In this document: positions 15,292 through 23,246 of the stretch, piece by piece
Numbering within the stretch: position 1 is the first letter of the stretch
How the letters are laid out: each line of letters starts with the position of its first letter
Assembly (NCBI GenBank): GCA_001189075.1
Contig: LFCN01000006.1
Location: 310,001 to 374,000 of the forward strand
From: Parcubacteria bacterium C7867-004
Lineage (GTDB): Bacteria; Patescibacteria; Paceibacteria; UBA9973; UBA2103
Direction: 5' to 3'
Length of the DNA: 64,000 nt
The notes under the pieces: generated by a model
What the model was told of the DNA's origin: nothing
The model's database searches: none
What the model saw: the letters and a program-made list of their open reading frames with translations, nothing else
Program-made: the position numbers and the translations under genes

Positions 15292-17424
15292 CTACGCCTT
15301 CGTCGAAGGCCACTTGGTAACCATGAGAAGTCCCTGATTCGGCATGAGACTCGCCCAGATCTCTTCGGTAACGAACGGCATGAAGGGATGGAGGAGCTTG
15401 AGGACATCAGCTAGTAGGGAGCGGAGGAGGTTCTGGCGGGAGGCACGAGCTGCTGCATCGCTTCCGGTGAGGATTGGCTTTGAGGTCTCGAGGATATCGT
15501 CAGCGAGGCGATGCCAGGCGTAGTGGTAAATCTTCTCGGCAGCGAGGTAGACACGGTACTCTTCGAGGTCTTTTGTAACGTCAGCAATAAGCGCATCAAG
15601 CTCGGCACGGAGTTCCTGATCAACTGAAGTGAGCGGTACTGAGAGATCCGCTCCTTCGGTCTCTGTAAGGACGAAGCGGGAGATGTTCCAGAGCTTGTTC
15701 GCGAAGTTCTTGTAGCCCTTTATTTTGTCCTCGCGCAGCGCTAGGTCGGTGCCGGGCGTGTTGCCCACGATAAGACCCATGCGGAGCGCATCGGTGCCAA
15801 ACTTGTCAGTAAGGTCGAGCGGATTGATGACGTTGCCTTTGGACTTCGACATCTTTTTTCCATTTGCGTCGTTCACGAGGCCGTGTAGATAGATGGTATG
15901 GAATGGCGTCTTCTTTCCGAGATACAGCCCGAAGATGATCATGCGGGGAATCCACTTGAATACGAGGTCGTATCCGCTCTCCATGACGTCAGTCGGGTAA
16001 TGGGTGGCATCCTTTCCGTCAGGGAATCCGGTAGTAATAAGCGGCCACTGGCCTGACGAGAACCAGGTATCAAAGGTGTCGGTATCTTTTTCCCATCCAT
16101 CGCCGGAAGGCTTCTGAAGGCTCGCAACGATCTCCTCGGTATCGGTATTCCGATTCCGGAACCAGGCTGGAATCTGGATGCCCCACACAATCTGACGGGA
16201 GATGTTCCAGTCGAGAGCGTTCTCCATCCAGTAGCGGAATACTTTTTCCTGGTATTCGGGAATAAATGTCAGTTCCTTGCGGTCCGCTGCATCAAGCGCC
16301 ATCTTCGCAAGCGGCGCCATAGTAACGAACCACTGATCCTTTATCTGCGGCTCGATCATCGTTGCGCACTTGTAGCAGCGCTTAACCACGTTCGTGTACT
16401 TCTCATCGGTCGACACAACGAGACCTTTGCTCGCGAGCTTCTCGACGATCTTCGCTCGGGCTTCCGTAATCTTCATGCCCTCGAACTCTCCGGCGATTGG
16501 GAGGAGCTTGCCGCGCCAATCGATGATCTGCTCCATATCGAGTCCGTGGCGCTTCGCGATCTCGAAGTCGATCTGGCTGTGCCAGGGGGTGATGGTCATC
16601 ACGCCGGTACCAAAGTCCATCTCGACCGCCTCATCCTTGATGATGGTCGCTTCGATCGGGCCGTTGATCCATTCGACCGTGAGTTTGTCGCCATGCTTGT
16701 ATTCGGCATACCGTGCATCGTCCGGGTGCATCACGACATACTTGTCGCCGAACTTGGTCTCAGGACGCACGGTGCCGATATCAAAGGGTCCGTACTTGAA
16801 GGTGTAGAAGGGAGTGGTCTCTTCAACGCTCTCGGTCTCGACGTCCGATAGGGAAGTCTGATGCTTCGGGCACCAGTTCACCGTCCGCTTGCCGCGGTAT
16901 ACGAGTCCGTCGTCATGCATCTTCACGAATGTCTGCTGAACGCGCTCGATGACGTCGGGATCAAGGGTGAACTTCTCGCGGGACCAATCGCAGGAGGCGC
17001 CGAGCGCGCGGACCTGGCCCTCCATGTTCTTCTTGTTCATGAGGGTGAACGCAAGTATCTCCCCATAGAGATCCTTCGGGTCCATTGAGAAGCGGGAACG
17101 CCCCTCTTTCTCGAGCTTCTTCTCATACACCACCTGGGTCTCGAAACCCGCGTGGTCAGCACCCGGGATCCAGAGCGCGCGATATCCCTGCATGCGACGG
17201 AAGCGCGTGAAGAGGTCCTCAAGCGCGATAAACAGCGCGTGGCCGGCGTGCAGGTTGCCGTTAGCGTTCGGGGGCGGCATGACGATAGTGAAGGGTTTCC
17301 CGTTGTGCGCGAGGAGCTCCTCCGGTAGGTTGTCCGGGTTGAAATAGCCGCTCTTCTCCCAAGCCTCATAGATGCGAGACTCGGTGTGAGCGGGTTCGTA
17401 GGGACCGAGGAATTTATCGTCCAT
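15292..17424 (-). CDS. valS: Valyl-tRNA synthetase
   Basis: A class Ia synthetase of 710 residues, shorter than the 850-950 usual in bacteria. The HIGH motif appears as HAGH (59-62, in PPPNANGNLHAGHAL) and KMSKS as GKKMSKSKGNVINPLDL. The editing domain is present (SDVETESVEETTPFYTF onward), with NWCPKHQTSLSD before it. The anticodon-binding helical domain is present, but the C-terminal coiled-coil arm is absent (the protein ends MVTKWPSTKA). It charges tRNA-Val; a tRNA-Val gene is at 25.1 kb. An extended -10 lies just upstream. Confidence 0.95.
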   Translation of the reverse strand: MDDKFLGPYEPAHTESRIYEAWEKSGYFNPDNLPEELLAHNGKPFTIVMPPPNANGNLHAGHALFIALEDLFTRFRRMQGYRALWIPGADHAGFETQVVYEKKLEKEGRSRFSMDPKDLYGEILAFTLMNKKNMEGQVRALGASCDWSREKFTLDPDVIERVQQTFVKMHDDGLVYRGKRTVNWCPKHQTSLSDVETESVEETTPFYTFKYGPFDIGTVRPETKFGDKYVVMHPDDARYAEYKHGDKLTVEWINGPIEATIIKDEAVEMDFGTGVMTITPWHSQIDFEIAKRHGLDMEQIIDWRGKLLPIAGEFEGMKITEARAKIVEKLASKGLVVSTDEKYTNVVKRCYKCATMIEPQIKDQWFVTMAPLAKMALDAADRKELTFIPEYQEKVFRYWMENALDWNISRQIVWGIQIPAWFRNRNTDTEEIVASLQKPSGDGWEKDTDTFDTWFSSGQWPLITTGFPDGKDATHYPTDVMESGYDLVFKWIPRMIIFGLYLGKKTPFHTIYLHGLVNDANGKKMSKSKGNVINPLDLTDKFGTDALRMGLIVGNTPGTDLALREDKIKGYKNFANKLWNISRFVLTETEGADLSVPLTSVDQELRAELDALIADVTKDLEEYRVYLAAEKIYHYAWHRLADDILETSKPILTGSDAAARASRQNLLRSLLADVLKLLHPFMPFVTEEIWASLMPNQGLLMVTKWPSTKA

Positions 17425-17433
17425 TATGAAGAG

Positions 17434-17439
17434 AATATA
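17434..17439 (-). promoter_or_regulatory. Extended -10 (TGCTATATT) of valS
   Basis: TATATT with upstream TGC, ending 9 nt before the valS ATG. Near-leaderless transcript predicted. Confidence 0.5.
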
Positions 17440-17473
17440 GCAGAGATTATGTCTTCAGGGCACCTGCTGACGA

Positions 17474-17501
17474 TTGACAGTCGAAGTCTCCGTGGTAAGG
17501 T
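17474..17501 (+). promoter_or_regulatory. Sigma70-type promoter of 17530 gene
   Basis: TTGACA (17474-17479), 16-nt spacer, TAAGGT (17496-17501). It differs from the -10-only promoters of the surrounding core genes and leaves a leader of roughly 20 nt with a GAAAGG sequence before the ATG. Confidence 0.5.
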
Positions 17502-17529
17502 CCGCGTGGAGTTTCGAAAGGTATAACCG

Positions 17530-18066
17530 ATGACAAAACGGATCGACTGGACCAGGGTATATCGCTCCGGTATCACTGCCTTTGGGGGAGAGCTAGAGAA
17601 AGCGGGAATCCTATCGTCGCCTCAAGCGGGTGCGCACAGTTTCCTCAAGGTCGCCTCGATCGTCAGGATTGAGCGGCCGTTTCCGCCAAATGAGGAAGAT
17701 GTCATACCGAAGGGCGGGCGTCTCGGCGTGGGTACGCGCGAACTCATCGAGGGCGCGCCGTTCAACGACCAGACGGTGGCGTACCTCGCGATCTTGCAGC
17801 TGACGACCAGGTCGTCTCCTGCGCGCTATCTCCCCGAGATCGCGGCCTTTCCTGACGTGGCGCCGTGGATGCTCCAGCACATCCTCACGCCCGATAAAGA
17901 CCATAGGAACTACCTCCGTCAGCAAGCCACCAGCTGCGTGATCAACGGCACAGAGCTCTGGATGCGAAAGGTCGGCGTGGGGACATGGGAGATCGAAGAG
18001 CCGCGTCCGCACTTCTCAAGAAGCGAAGGCGGACTCGTGATCGTTCCGATCGCGTTCCCGATCTGA
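17530..18066 (+). CDS. Protein of unknown function (isolated gene)
   Basis: 178 residues, soluble, no membrane segment or recognised motif. It begins MTKRIDWTRVYRSGITAFGG; a central stretch reads GGRLGVGTRELIEGAPFNDQ and the C-terminus is EGGLVIVPIAFPI. A GAAAGG sequence lies 7-12 nt before the ATG, and the gene has its own -35/-10 and terminator. It sits alone between valS (minus strand) and another isolated gene. I do not recognise the family. The self-contained layout differs from neighbouring core genes and hints at acquisition. Confidence 0.6.
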   Translation: MTKRIDWTRVYRSGITAFGGELEKAGILSSPQAGAHSFLKVASIVRIERPFPPNEEDVIPKGGRLGVGTRELIEGAPFNDQTVAYLAILQLTTRSSPARYLPEIAAFPDVAPWMLQHILTPDKDHRNYLRQQATSCVINGTELWMRKVGVGTWEIEEPRPHFSRSEGGLVIVPIAFPI

Positions 18067-18072
18067 GATGAG

Positions 18073-18100
18073 TCCGCGGAAGGGATTTCCGCGGGCTTTT
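18073..18100 (+). terminator. Terminator after 17530 gene
   Basis: TCCGCGGAA / TTCCGCGGG, 9-bp stem with one G-T pair, followed by CTTTTT. Nearly the same stem recurs at 18920-18943. Confidence 0.8.
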
Positions 18101-18233
18101 TATATGTCATCTCAATGATTCCATTGCCAATTCTTATTTATATTATACAATGATTCGGGATACCGTACACCGCTTCGGTTGGGCAACAAGCGGAAGAGGT
18201 CTTTCCATAACGCACATCCATCTGTGAGTAACG

Positions 18234-18740
18234 ATGATGCACACCAGTCATGGAGAGCCGCCGTCGCGTCATCTTCTGGTGATGCACGGCATACTGGTCC
18301 GAGTAACGACGGGCGATCAACTGCATCCGCTGACGTTTTTCGAGAACCCTGCGTTCTCGTGCGCTGACGCATTCTGGGAGGCACTTGCTCGTTCGGCTCC
18401 TCGACCCGGTTTTACGCCCGGAACACCGCACCAGTTTGGCCACGAGCATTTGAAAAAGCGTTTCCAAGGAGACGCGGTTTCACCGCTCATTCCGCCATCG
18501 TGGACCTTGATGAACTTCTGGCACCTCGCCGAGCTCTTGAAACCCGCGTATACACGGGCACTTCATGAGCAGGAAGATCATTTGCTACCCTTCGGAAATC
18601 GGATAATCTGCCCGACCGACGCTGGTTTGGTTCAGATGAGCCATGTAGAAACGTGGCGCATGGATATGGTCGCCGAGGGGAAGCTCGACTTCCCGGCCCA
18701 TACGCACCTGGTCGGACTCATCAACAAAGACATCCATTGA
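18234..18740 (+). CDS. Protein of unknown function (isolated gene)
   Basis: Up to 168 residues from the ATG at 18234; the ATGs at 18237 and 18282 (M-H-G-I-L-V-R-V) are alternatives. The sequence is rich in His, Pro and aromatic residues (SWTLMNFWHLAELLKPAY, RIICPTDAGLVQMSHVETW) and has no membrane segment or recognised motif. It is followed after 15 nt by a short ORF with a good AAGGAG sequence, and the two share the terminator at 18920. A TATACA hexamer lies far upstream (18144-18149). Function unknown; the start is uncertain. Confidence 0.5.
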   Translation: MMHTSHGEPPSRHLLVMHGILVRVTTGDQLHPLTFFENPAFSCADAFWEALARSAPRPGFTPGTPHQFGHEHLKKRFQGDAVSPLIPPSWTLMNFWHLAELLKPAYTRALHEQEDHLLPFGNRIICPTDAGLVQMSHVETWRMDMVAEGKLDFPAHTHLVGLINKDIH

Positions 18741-18755
18741 TTGCAAGGAGTTGCA

Positions 18756-18911
18756 ATGACGTTCAAATCGCTACCGTCACCCGATCCTCCGTTGACGGAG
18801 GGGCCGGGGCATCTCTGGGGAGTGCCGATGCCGCTGACTCCGCGCGGAGAAGAGGGCCCGCACTATCAGATGCCCGCCTTCAAGAAAGCCAAACGTCGCA
18901 AACGGCCCTAA
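18756..18911 (+). CDS. Small basic-tailed protein of unknown function
   Basis: A 51-residue ORF, MTFKSLPSPDPPLTEGPGHL onward, ending KKAKRRKRP. An AAGGAG Shine-Dalgarno sequence lies 5 nt before the ATG, which is the main evidence that it is translated. It is Pro/Gly-rich with a cluster of Lys and Arg at the C-terminus. It directly precedes a strong terminator and pairs with the gene just upstream. Confidence 0.5.
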   Translation: MTFKSLPSPDPPLTEGPGHLWGVPMPLTPRGEEGPHYQMPAFKKAKRRKRP

Positions 18912-18919
18912 GGGGTCCT

Positions 18920-18953
18920 GTCCGCGGAAGCGATTCCGCGGACTTTTCTTTTA
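18920..18953 (+). terminator. Terminator after 18756 gene
   Basis: A perfect 10-bp stem GTCCGCGGAA / TTCCGCGGAC with a GCGA loop, followed by TTTTCTTTTA. The stem shares TCCGCGGAA with the terminator at 18073. Confidence 0.85.
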
Positions 18954-20123
18954 TGTAAGTGCGAGGTTCCCGTTTGCTATCATCGTTTGGGAATTGGCGA
19001 AGTCATTGTGAAGCGCGCGATAGTAGCCAGCGATGGCGATCATGATCGCGTTATCAGTCGTATACGCCCGATCTGGAAGGAAGAGCGCCACCTCCGGATA
19101 CTCCTCACTGATCTTCTGTGCGAAATACCGACGAAGATGCGTATTTGCAGAAACGCCACCACCAAGCGCAAGCGTCTTCGCTCCCGTCTCCTCAAGGGCT
19201 CGTGCGGTCTTTTTCCAGAGTACCTCCGCGACCGCGTCCTCGAACGCATGCGCAAGCTGCTCCTTCTCAAGCTCAGATACTTCTTTTCCTTTTACGAGAT
19301 ACATGACCGCGGTCTTGAGGCCGGAGAACGAAAAATCACAATGCGGATCAGTAATCATCGGACGCGGCAGCTTGAATGGATTGGTTCCCGTATCCTCTCG
19401 GTTACGTTCGGCAAGCTTTGAAATCTCGGGACCTCCGGGATAGGGAAGACCGAGCATGCGTGCAACCTTGTCGAAGGCTTCGCCAACCGCGTCGTCACGG
19501 GTCTGTCCGATGAGTCGATAGGAAAGCCAGGGGTCCATGGAAACGAGTTCGGTGTGTCCGCCCGAGATAAGCAGACCGAGCACGGGAAGCCCGATATCTT
19601 TTATTACTAGTTCGCCATCAGTTTCTATAACAAGTGAGGAGAGCAGGTGACCTTCCATATGGTTCACGCCTATGAGCGGCTTGTTCCATGCGAGCGAGAG
19701 TGCTTTCGCGAAGTTAACGCCAACCCAAAGGGCAGGCTCGAGGCCTGGACCATGCGTTACGGCAATCGCATCGATATCCGGAATCTCGCTTTCCTTAAGG
19801 AATTCGAGTAATTGTTCTGCGAGCTCGAACTCTCGAGACAGGAGCTCGCCGAGCGTAGTGGTAAGTTCTTCAGAAAGTGCCTGCGTATCCTCATGCAGAA
19901 GTTCTGCTTCCTCAAGCGCAGCACCAAGAATAGGAACGAGATTCTTCGCGTGCTCGCGCTTAGCCATCATAGGAAAGACCCCGCCGTACTCCTTATGGAT
20001 ATCGATCTGCGAGAGTAGCGCGTTGCCGAGTACGCGGAAGTTAGCCAGACGCTCGTCACCCGAACACTCCAGTATCGAAATAGCGGTCTCGTCGCACGAG
20101 GTCTCAATCGCGAGTATCTTCAT
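18951..20123 (-). CDS. tsaD: tRNA N6-threonylcarbamoyladenosine transferase TsaD
   Basis: 390 residues. The start MKILAIETSCDETA is the classic TsaD N-terminus; the metal-binding His pair is in GVNHMEGHLLSSL, and GHTELV and SFSGLKTAV follow. TsaD transfers threonylcarbamoyl to A37 of ANN-decoding tRNAs using the adenylate made by TsaC (the tsaC-like gene is at 25.2 kb). About 35 extra residues (roughly 75-110, rich in Leu/Glu) interrupt the usual N-terminal domain. It overlaps the 3' end of the upstream DHH gene by 20 nt. Confidence 0.95.
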   Translation of the reverse strand: MKILAIETSCDETAISILECSGDERLANFRVLGNALLSQIDIHKEYGGVFPMMAKREHAKNLVPILGAALEEAELLHEDTQALSEELTTTLGELLSREFELAEQLLEFLKESEIPDIDAIAVTHGPGLEPALWVGVNFAKALSLAWNKPLIGVNHMEGHLLSSLVIETDGELVIKDIGLPVLGLLISGGHTELVSMDPWLSYRLIGQTRDDAVGEAFDKVARMLGLPYPGGPEISKLAERNREDTGTNPFKLPRPMITDPHCDFSFSGLKTAVMYLVKGKEVSELEKEQLAHAFEDAVAEVLWKKTARALEETGAKTLALGGGVSANTHLRRYFAQKISEEYPEVALFLPDRAYTTDNAIMIAIAGYYRALHNDFANSQTMIANGNLALT

Positions 20124-20961
20124 CAGGAAGAGGTGCCCAAGGGATAGGGGAGCCGAAAGGAAGAGAGATGCCTGCTGAGCCGGGATGGCCGTTGCCGCCG
20201 TACTTCTGAGCTATCTCCGCTACATTGATATCGCCGTTGCTCCTGAGCGAGATGCGGAGACCGTCCGCGCGTACCTGGGCGATTAAAGCGACGCCGCCGT
20301 GCTTGGTGTAGAGGCCGTTACCGACGTCAGACGCGAATATGGACGGCGCGCTCGCGAGGTAGCAGGTCATTCCCTCAAAGAGGACAGGTTCGGCACGCTC
20401 GACGAGGCTGTCGATTATGAGCGTGCGGTATTCGGCATAGGTCGCGCCCTTCGCAAGGAGCGTCGCGCGCATCTCGGGATTCTCGAGCTCCTCTATAAGC
20501 ATGTCCCAGTTCTCGTTGGTGAATGGCTTAGTGTACGCATACGCGAGTACGGTGCGTGCATCAGGCAGTTTCCAACGATAGAGATCGCCGTCTTCAACGT
20601 ACTTCAGGAACTCAGGAACGGGAACTTCAGGATGGAAATAGGTCCACGCGATAGTTGCACCCGAACGGTTCGCATCGAACACATACTCGGGCATCGAGCG
20701 CACGACATCCGCAACGCCCTCGTGATGGTCGAGTACGGTAACCGACGCGGCTTCAGCGACGATTGCATCCATAACTTCTTTCGTGTAGCAGAAGTCGATG
20801 AAGTACACCTTCGCGCCGGCAAGCTCTGTGGCAGGCGGCTTTCCGTGGGCGAGCGGAAGATACTCGGCAGTGTCCCCAAACTTCTTCCAGGCCGCATACG
20901 CACCGCTGAAGCCGTCGGGACAGTTGCCGTGGTACGCGATAACGGTGCGGTCTCCTTGCAT
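20104..20961 (-). CDS. DHH-family phosphoesterase
   Basis: 285 residues from the ATG at 20961. DHH-superfamily hallmarks are visible: YHGNCPDGFSGAYA (10-23), the DHH triad in VTVLDHHEGVAD (D78-H-H80), and a C-terminal KYGGNGHPGSAG motif equivalent to the DHHA1 GGGH. It probably hydrolyses short oligonucleotides or related phosphoesters with Mn2+. The start is 5 nt beyond the ahcY stop, and its end overlaps tsaD, so it sits inside the pfkB-ahcY-DHH-tsaD run. A longer upstream start is open but lies inside ahcY. Confidence 0.85.
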   Translation of the reverse strand: MQGDRTVIAYHGNCPDGFSGAYAAWKKFGDTAEYLPLAHGKPPATELAGAKVYFIDFCYTKEVMDAIVAEAASVTVLDHHEGVADVVRSMPEYVFDANRSGATIAWTYFHPEVPVPEFLKYVEDGDLYRWKLPDARTVLAYAYTKPFTNENWDMLIEELENPEMRATLLAKGATYAEYRTLIIDSLVERAEPVLFEGMTCYLASAPSIFASDVGNGLYTKHGGVALIAQVRADGLRISLRSNGDINVAEIAQKYGGNGHPGSAGISLPFGSPIPWAPLPDEDTRD

Positions 20962-20965
20962 GGAT

Positions 20966-22222
20966 CTAGGTGCCCTCCTCCCAAGAAGCGAGATAGTGGG
21001 TTTGCTTGTCCGAGAGCTTGTCGATGCTGACATTCATCGCTGCAAGCTTCACGAGTGCGATACGCTCCTCGATCTCTTCGGAGACTTCGTATACCGCGGG
21101 AGCGAGCGTGGTTTCCTGGGTTGCCATCCATTCGCACGCGAGCGCCTGGGTCGCGAAGCTCATGTCCATAACGGAGGCAGGGTGACCCTCCGCTGCCGCG
21201 AGGTTAACGAGGCGGCCTTCAGCAAGAACGTAGATACGCTTGCCGTTCACGACGTACTCGTCCACGTTGTTGCGGACGCGGACGTTCTCTTCTGAGGCGA
21301 CGCCCTTGAGGTCACCCAGGTTTATCTCCACATCGAAGTGACCCGCGTTGCAGACCATTGCACCGTCGCGCATGGAAAGGAAGTGCTCCTTGGTAATTAC
21401 GTCGATGTTTCCGGTAACGGTGCAGAAGAGATCGCCTTCCTTAGCGGCTTCGTTCATCGGCATAACGCGGAATCCGTCCATTGCCGCTTCGAGCGCCTTG
21501 ATCGGATCGATCTCGGTAACGATGACGTCGGAACCCATGCCGCGTGCGCGGGTCGCGAGTCCGCGGCCGCACCAGCCGTAGCCAGCCACGACTACCGTCT
21601 TTCCAGCAAGCAGGATATCGGTAGCGCGGATGATACCGTCGAGCGTCGACTGTCCGGTACCGTAGCGATTGTCGAACATGTTCTTCGTCTTCGCGTCGTT
21701 CACGGCCACAATCGGCATCTTGAGTGCGCCGTCCTTAGACATAGAACGAAGGCGGATGACACCGGTAGTGGTCTCCTCAGTGCCTCCCTTGATGGTGGTG
21801 AGGAGCTCCGCGTGCGACTGATGAATGGTCGATACGAGATCAGCGCCATCGTCCATGGTCAGGTCAGGTGCAAGTGCGATAACCGCTTCGAGGTGCTTGA
21901 AGAACGTGTCACGGTCCTCGCCCTTAATCGCGAATACCGGAATGCCGTCATGCTGGACGAGCGACGCAGCAACATCATCCTGCGTCGAGAGGGGGTTGGA
22001 GGCGCAGAGCGCGACGTTGGCTCCTCCTGCCTTGAGCGCGCGCATGAGGTTCGCGGTCTCCGCGGTCACGTGCATGCAGGCGGCAACGGTTCGCCCCGCG
22101 AACGGCTGTTCCTTAGCGAACTGCTCACGAACGGCACGAAGCGCCGGCATGTCCCGCTCAGCCCAATCGATACGCTTCTTTCCCTCATCGGCTAGGCCGA
22201 TATCCTTGATGTCATATTCCAT
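20966..22222 (-). CDS. ahcY: Adenosylhomocysteinase
   Basis: 418 residues from MEYDIKDIGL. Typical elements: HVTAETANLM, EETTTGVIRL, NDAKTKNMFDNRYGTGQST and the NAD-binding VVVAGYGWCGRGLATRARGM; near the C-terminus AEGRLVNLAAAEGHPASVMD. It splits S-adenosylhomocysteine into adenosine and homocysteine, relieving inhibition of methyltransferases. The next upstream gene encodes a PfkB kinase that may phosphorylate the adenosine. A TATAAT on the minus strand 9 nt before the ATG indicates its own promoter. Confidence 0.95.
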   Translation of the reverse strand: MEYDIKDIGLADEGKKRIDWAERDMPALRAVREQFAKEQPFAGRTVAACMHVTAETANLMRALKAGGANVALCASNPLSTQDDVAASLVQHDGIPVFAIKGEDRDTFFKHLEAVIALAPDLTMDDGADLVSTIHQSHAELLTTIKGGTEETTTGVIRLRSMSKDGALKMPIVAVNDAKTKNMFDNRYGTGQSTLDGIIRATDILLAGKTVVVAGYGWCGRGLATRARGMGSDVIVTEIDPIKALEAAMDGFRVMPMNEAAKEGDLFCTVTGNIDVITKEHFLSMRDGAMVCNAGHFDVEINLGDLKGVASEENVRVRNNVDEYVVNGKRIYVLAEGRLVNLAAAEGHPASVMDMSFATQALACEWMATQETTLAPAVYEVSEEIEERIALVKLAAMNVSIDKLSDKQTHYLASWEEGT

Positions 22223-22231
22223 AATACGGGG

Positions 22232-22237
22232 ATTATA
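22232..22237 (-). promoter_or_regulatory. -10 element of ahcY
   Basis: A perfect TATAAT on the minus strand ends 9 nt before the ahcY ATG (22222). Confidence 0.6.
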
Positions 22238-22242
22238 GCGCG

Positions 22243-23181
22243 CTAGAGCGGCCACGTCTCGCCACTGTAGGCACCTTCGTAGCGGGCCTTGAGATCGTCA
22301 CGGCTCGGTGAATGACTCTGGGTACCGCGGGTCTCAACCGTGCACGCGGCAATCGTGGAGGCGATCTTGGCGGACGTGCTGTCGGGAAGTCCTGCGACGT
22401 ATCCTGCAATGAATCCTGCGCGGTACGCGTCGCCGGCGCCGGTCGGGTCGACCGCCTTGGCAGGTACGGAAGGGATGAGCGATTCGCCTTCGCGGGTAAC
22501 GAGTCTCGATCCCTCGGCTCCGAGCGTTACGACGAGCAGCCGTACGCGCTCTACAATCTGCGCTTCGTTCCATCCGGTTCGTTCTATGGCGAGCGCAAGC
22601 TCGTAATCGTTCACGAAGAGGACGTCGGCGCCTTCGATGCCTGCACGCAGGGTCTCAACCGGAAGCGAAGTCATGCGCTGTCCGGGATCGAAGAAGTAGG
22701 GAACGCCTGCAGTGCGCGCTTTTTCAGGAAGGACCAGCATGTCCTCGTCCGAGGTCGGCGAGACATGGAGGAGATGCGCGCCGGCTACGAGCGCGGTGCC
22801 CGCATACGCTTCCGCGCAGGCGCCCGGCGTGAACGCGGTTATCTGGTTATCCGAAAGATCGGTCATGATGTACGCCGACGCGGTCTGCACGTCAGGTATG
22901 CGGCCGATGGTCGAGGTGTCGATACCCAGTCCCGTGAGGTATTCGTCGTACTTATCGAAGTCGGTCCCAGCGTTCGCTACCAAATGCGGAGAGACATAGA
23001 GGAGCGCGAGATTGTAGCCGATGTTTCCGGCTGTCCCGCCGAATTCCTCCACCACGCGGTCGATAAAGAAGCTTACTGATATCTGGTGCAGCTTGTCGGG
23101 TAGGAAGTGATCCTTGAATCGACCCGAGAACGTCATAATGCGATCGAACGCGAGCGAGCCGGCGATAAGTATGCGTGCCAT
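22243..23181 (-). CDS. PfkB-family kinase, probable adenosine kinase
   Basis: 312 residues from MARILIAGSLAFDRIM. PfkB signatures: an early GGTAGNIGYNLALL (the family's first motif) and the C-terminal DPTGAGDAYRAGF with the catalytic Asp and anion hole. GTAGN followed by IGYNLA and its place beside ahcY favour adenosine, rather than ribose or fructose phosphate, as substrate; it would convert adenosine to AMP and pull the adenosylhomocysteinase reaction forward. Substrate is inferred from context. Confidence 0.85.
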   Translation of the reverse strand: MARILIAGSLAFDRIMTFSGRFKDHFLPDKLHQISVSFFIDRVVEEFGGTAGNIGYNLALLYVSPHLVANAGTDFDKYDEYLTGLGIDTSTIGRIPDVQTASAYIMTDLSDNQITAFTPGACAEAYAGTALVAGAHLLHVSPTSDEDMLVLPEKARTAGVPYFFDPGQRMTSLPVETLRAGIEGADVLFVNDYELALAIERTGWNEAQIVERVRLLVVTLGAEGSRLVTREGESLIPSVPAKAVDPTGAGDAYRAGFIAGYVAGLPDSTSAKIASTIAACTVETRGTQSHSPSRDDLKARYEGAYSGETWPL

Positions 23182-23229
23182 ATGGCTCACAGAGTAGCAT
23201 GCGCAGCAGGGTCTCTTCATCAAGTGCGA

Positions 23230-23235
23230 TATACT
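23230..23235 (+). promoter_or_regulatory. -10 element of ABC exporter
   Basis: TATACT, 11 nt before the ATG at 23247; divergent from the pfkB-ahcY operon. Confidence 0.5.
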
Positions 23236-23246
23236 TACGGTCTTAT

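Noticed and set aside
20962..21033. Longer N-terminus for the DHH phosphoesterase
   Set aside because: The extra 24 residues are Ser/Arg-rich and lie within ahcY; the domain starts right after the ATG at 20961.
21338..22195. Long open frame opposite ahcY (285 codons)
   Set aside because: Antisense to a clear AhcY; long reverse frames are expected in GC-rich coding DNA, and its composition (Arg/Gly/Val/His-rich) is not protein-like.
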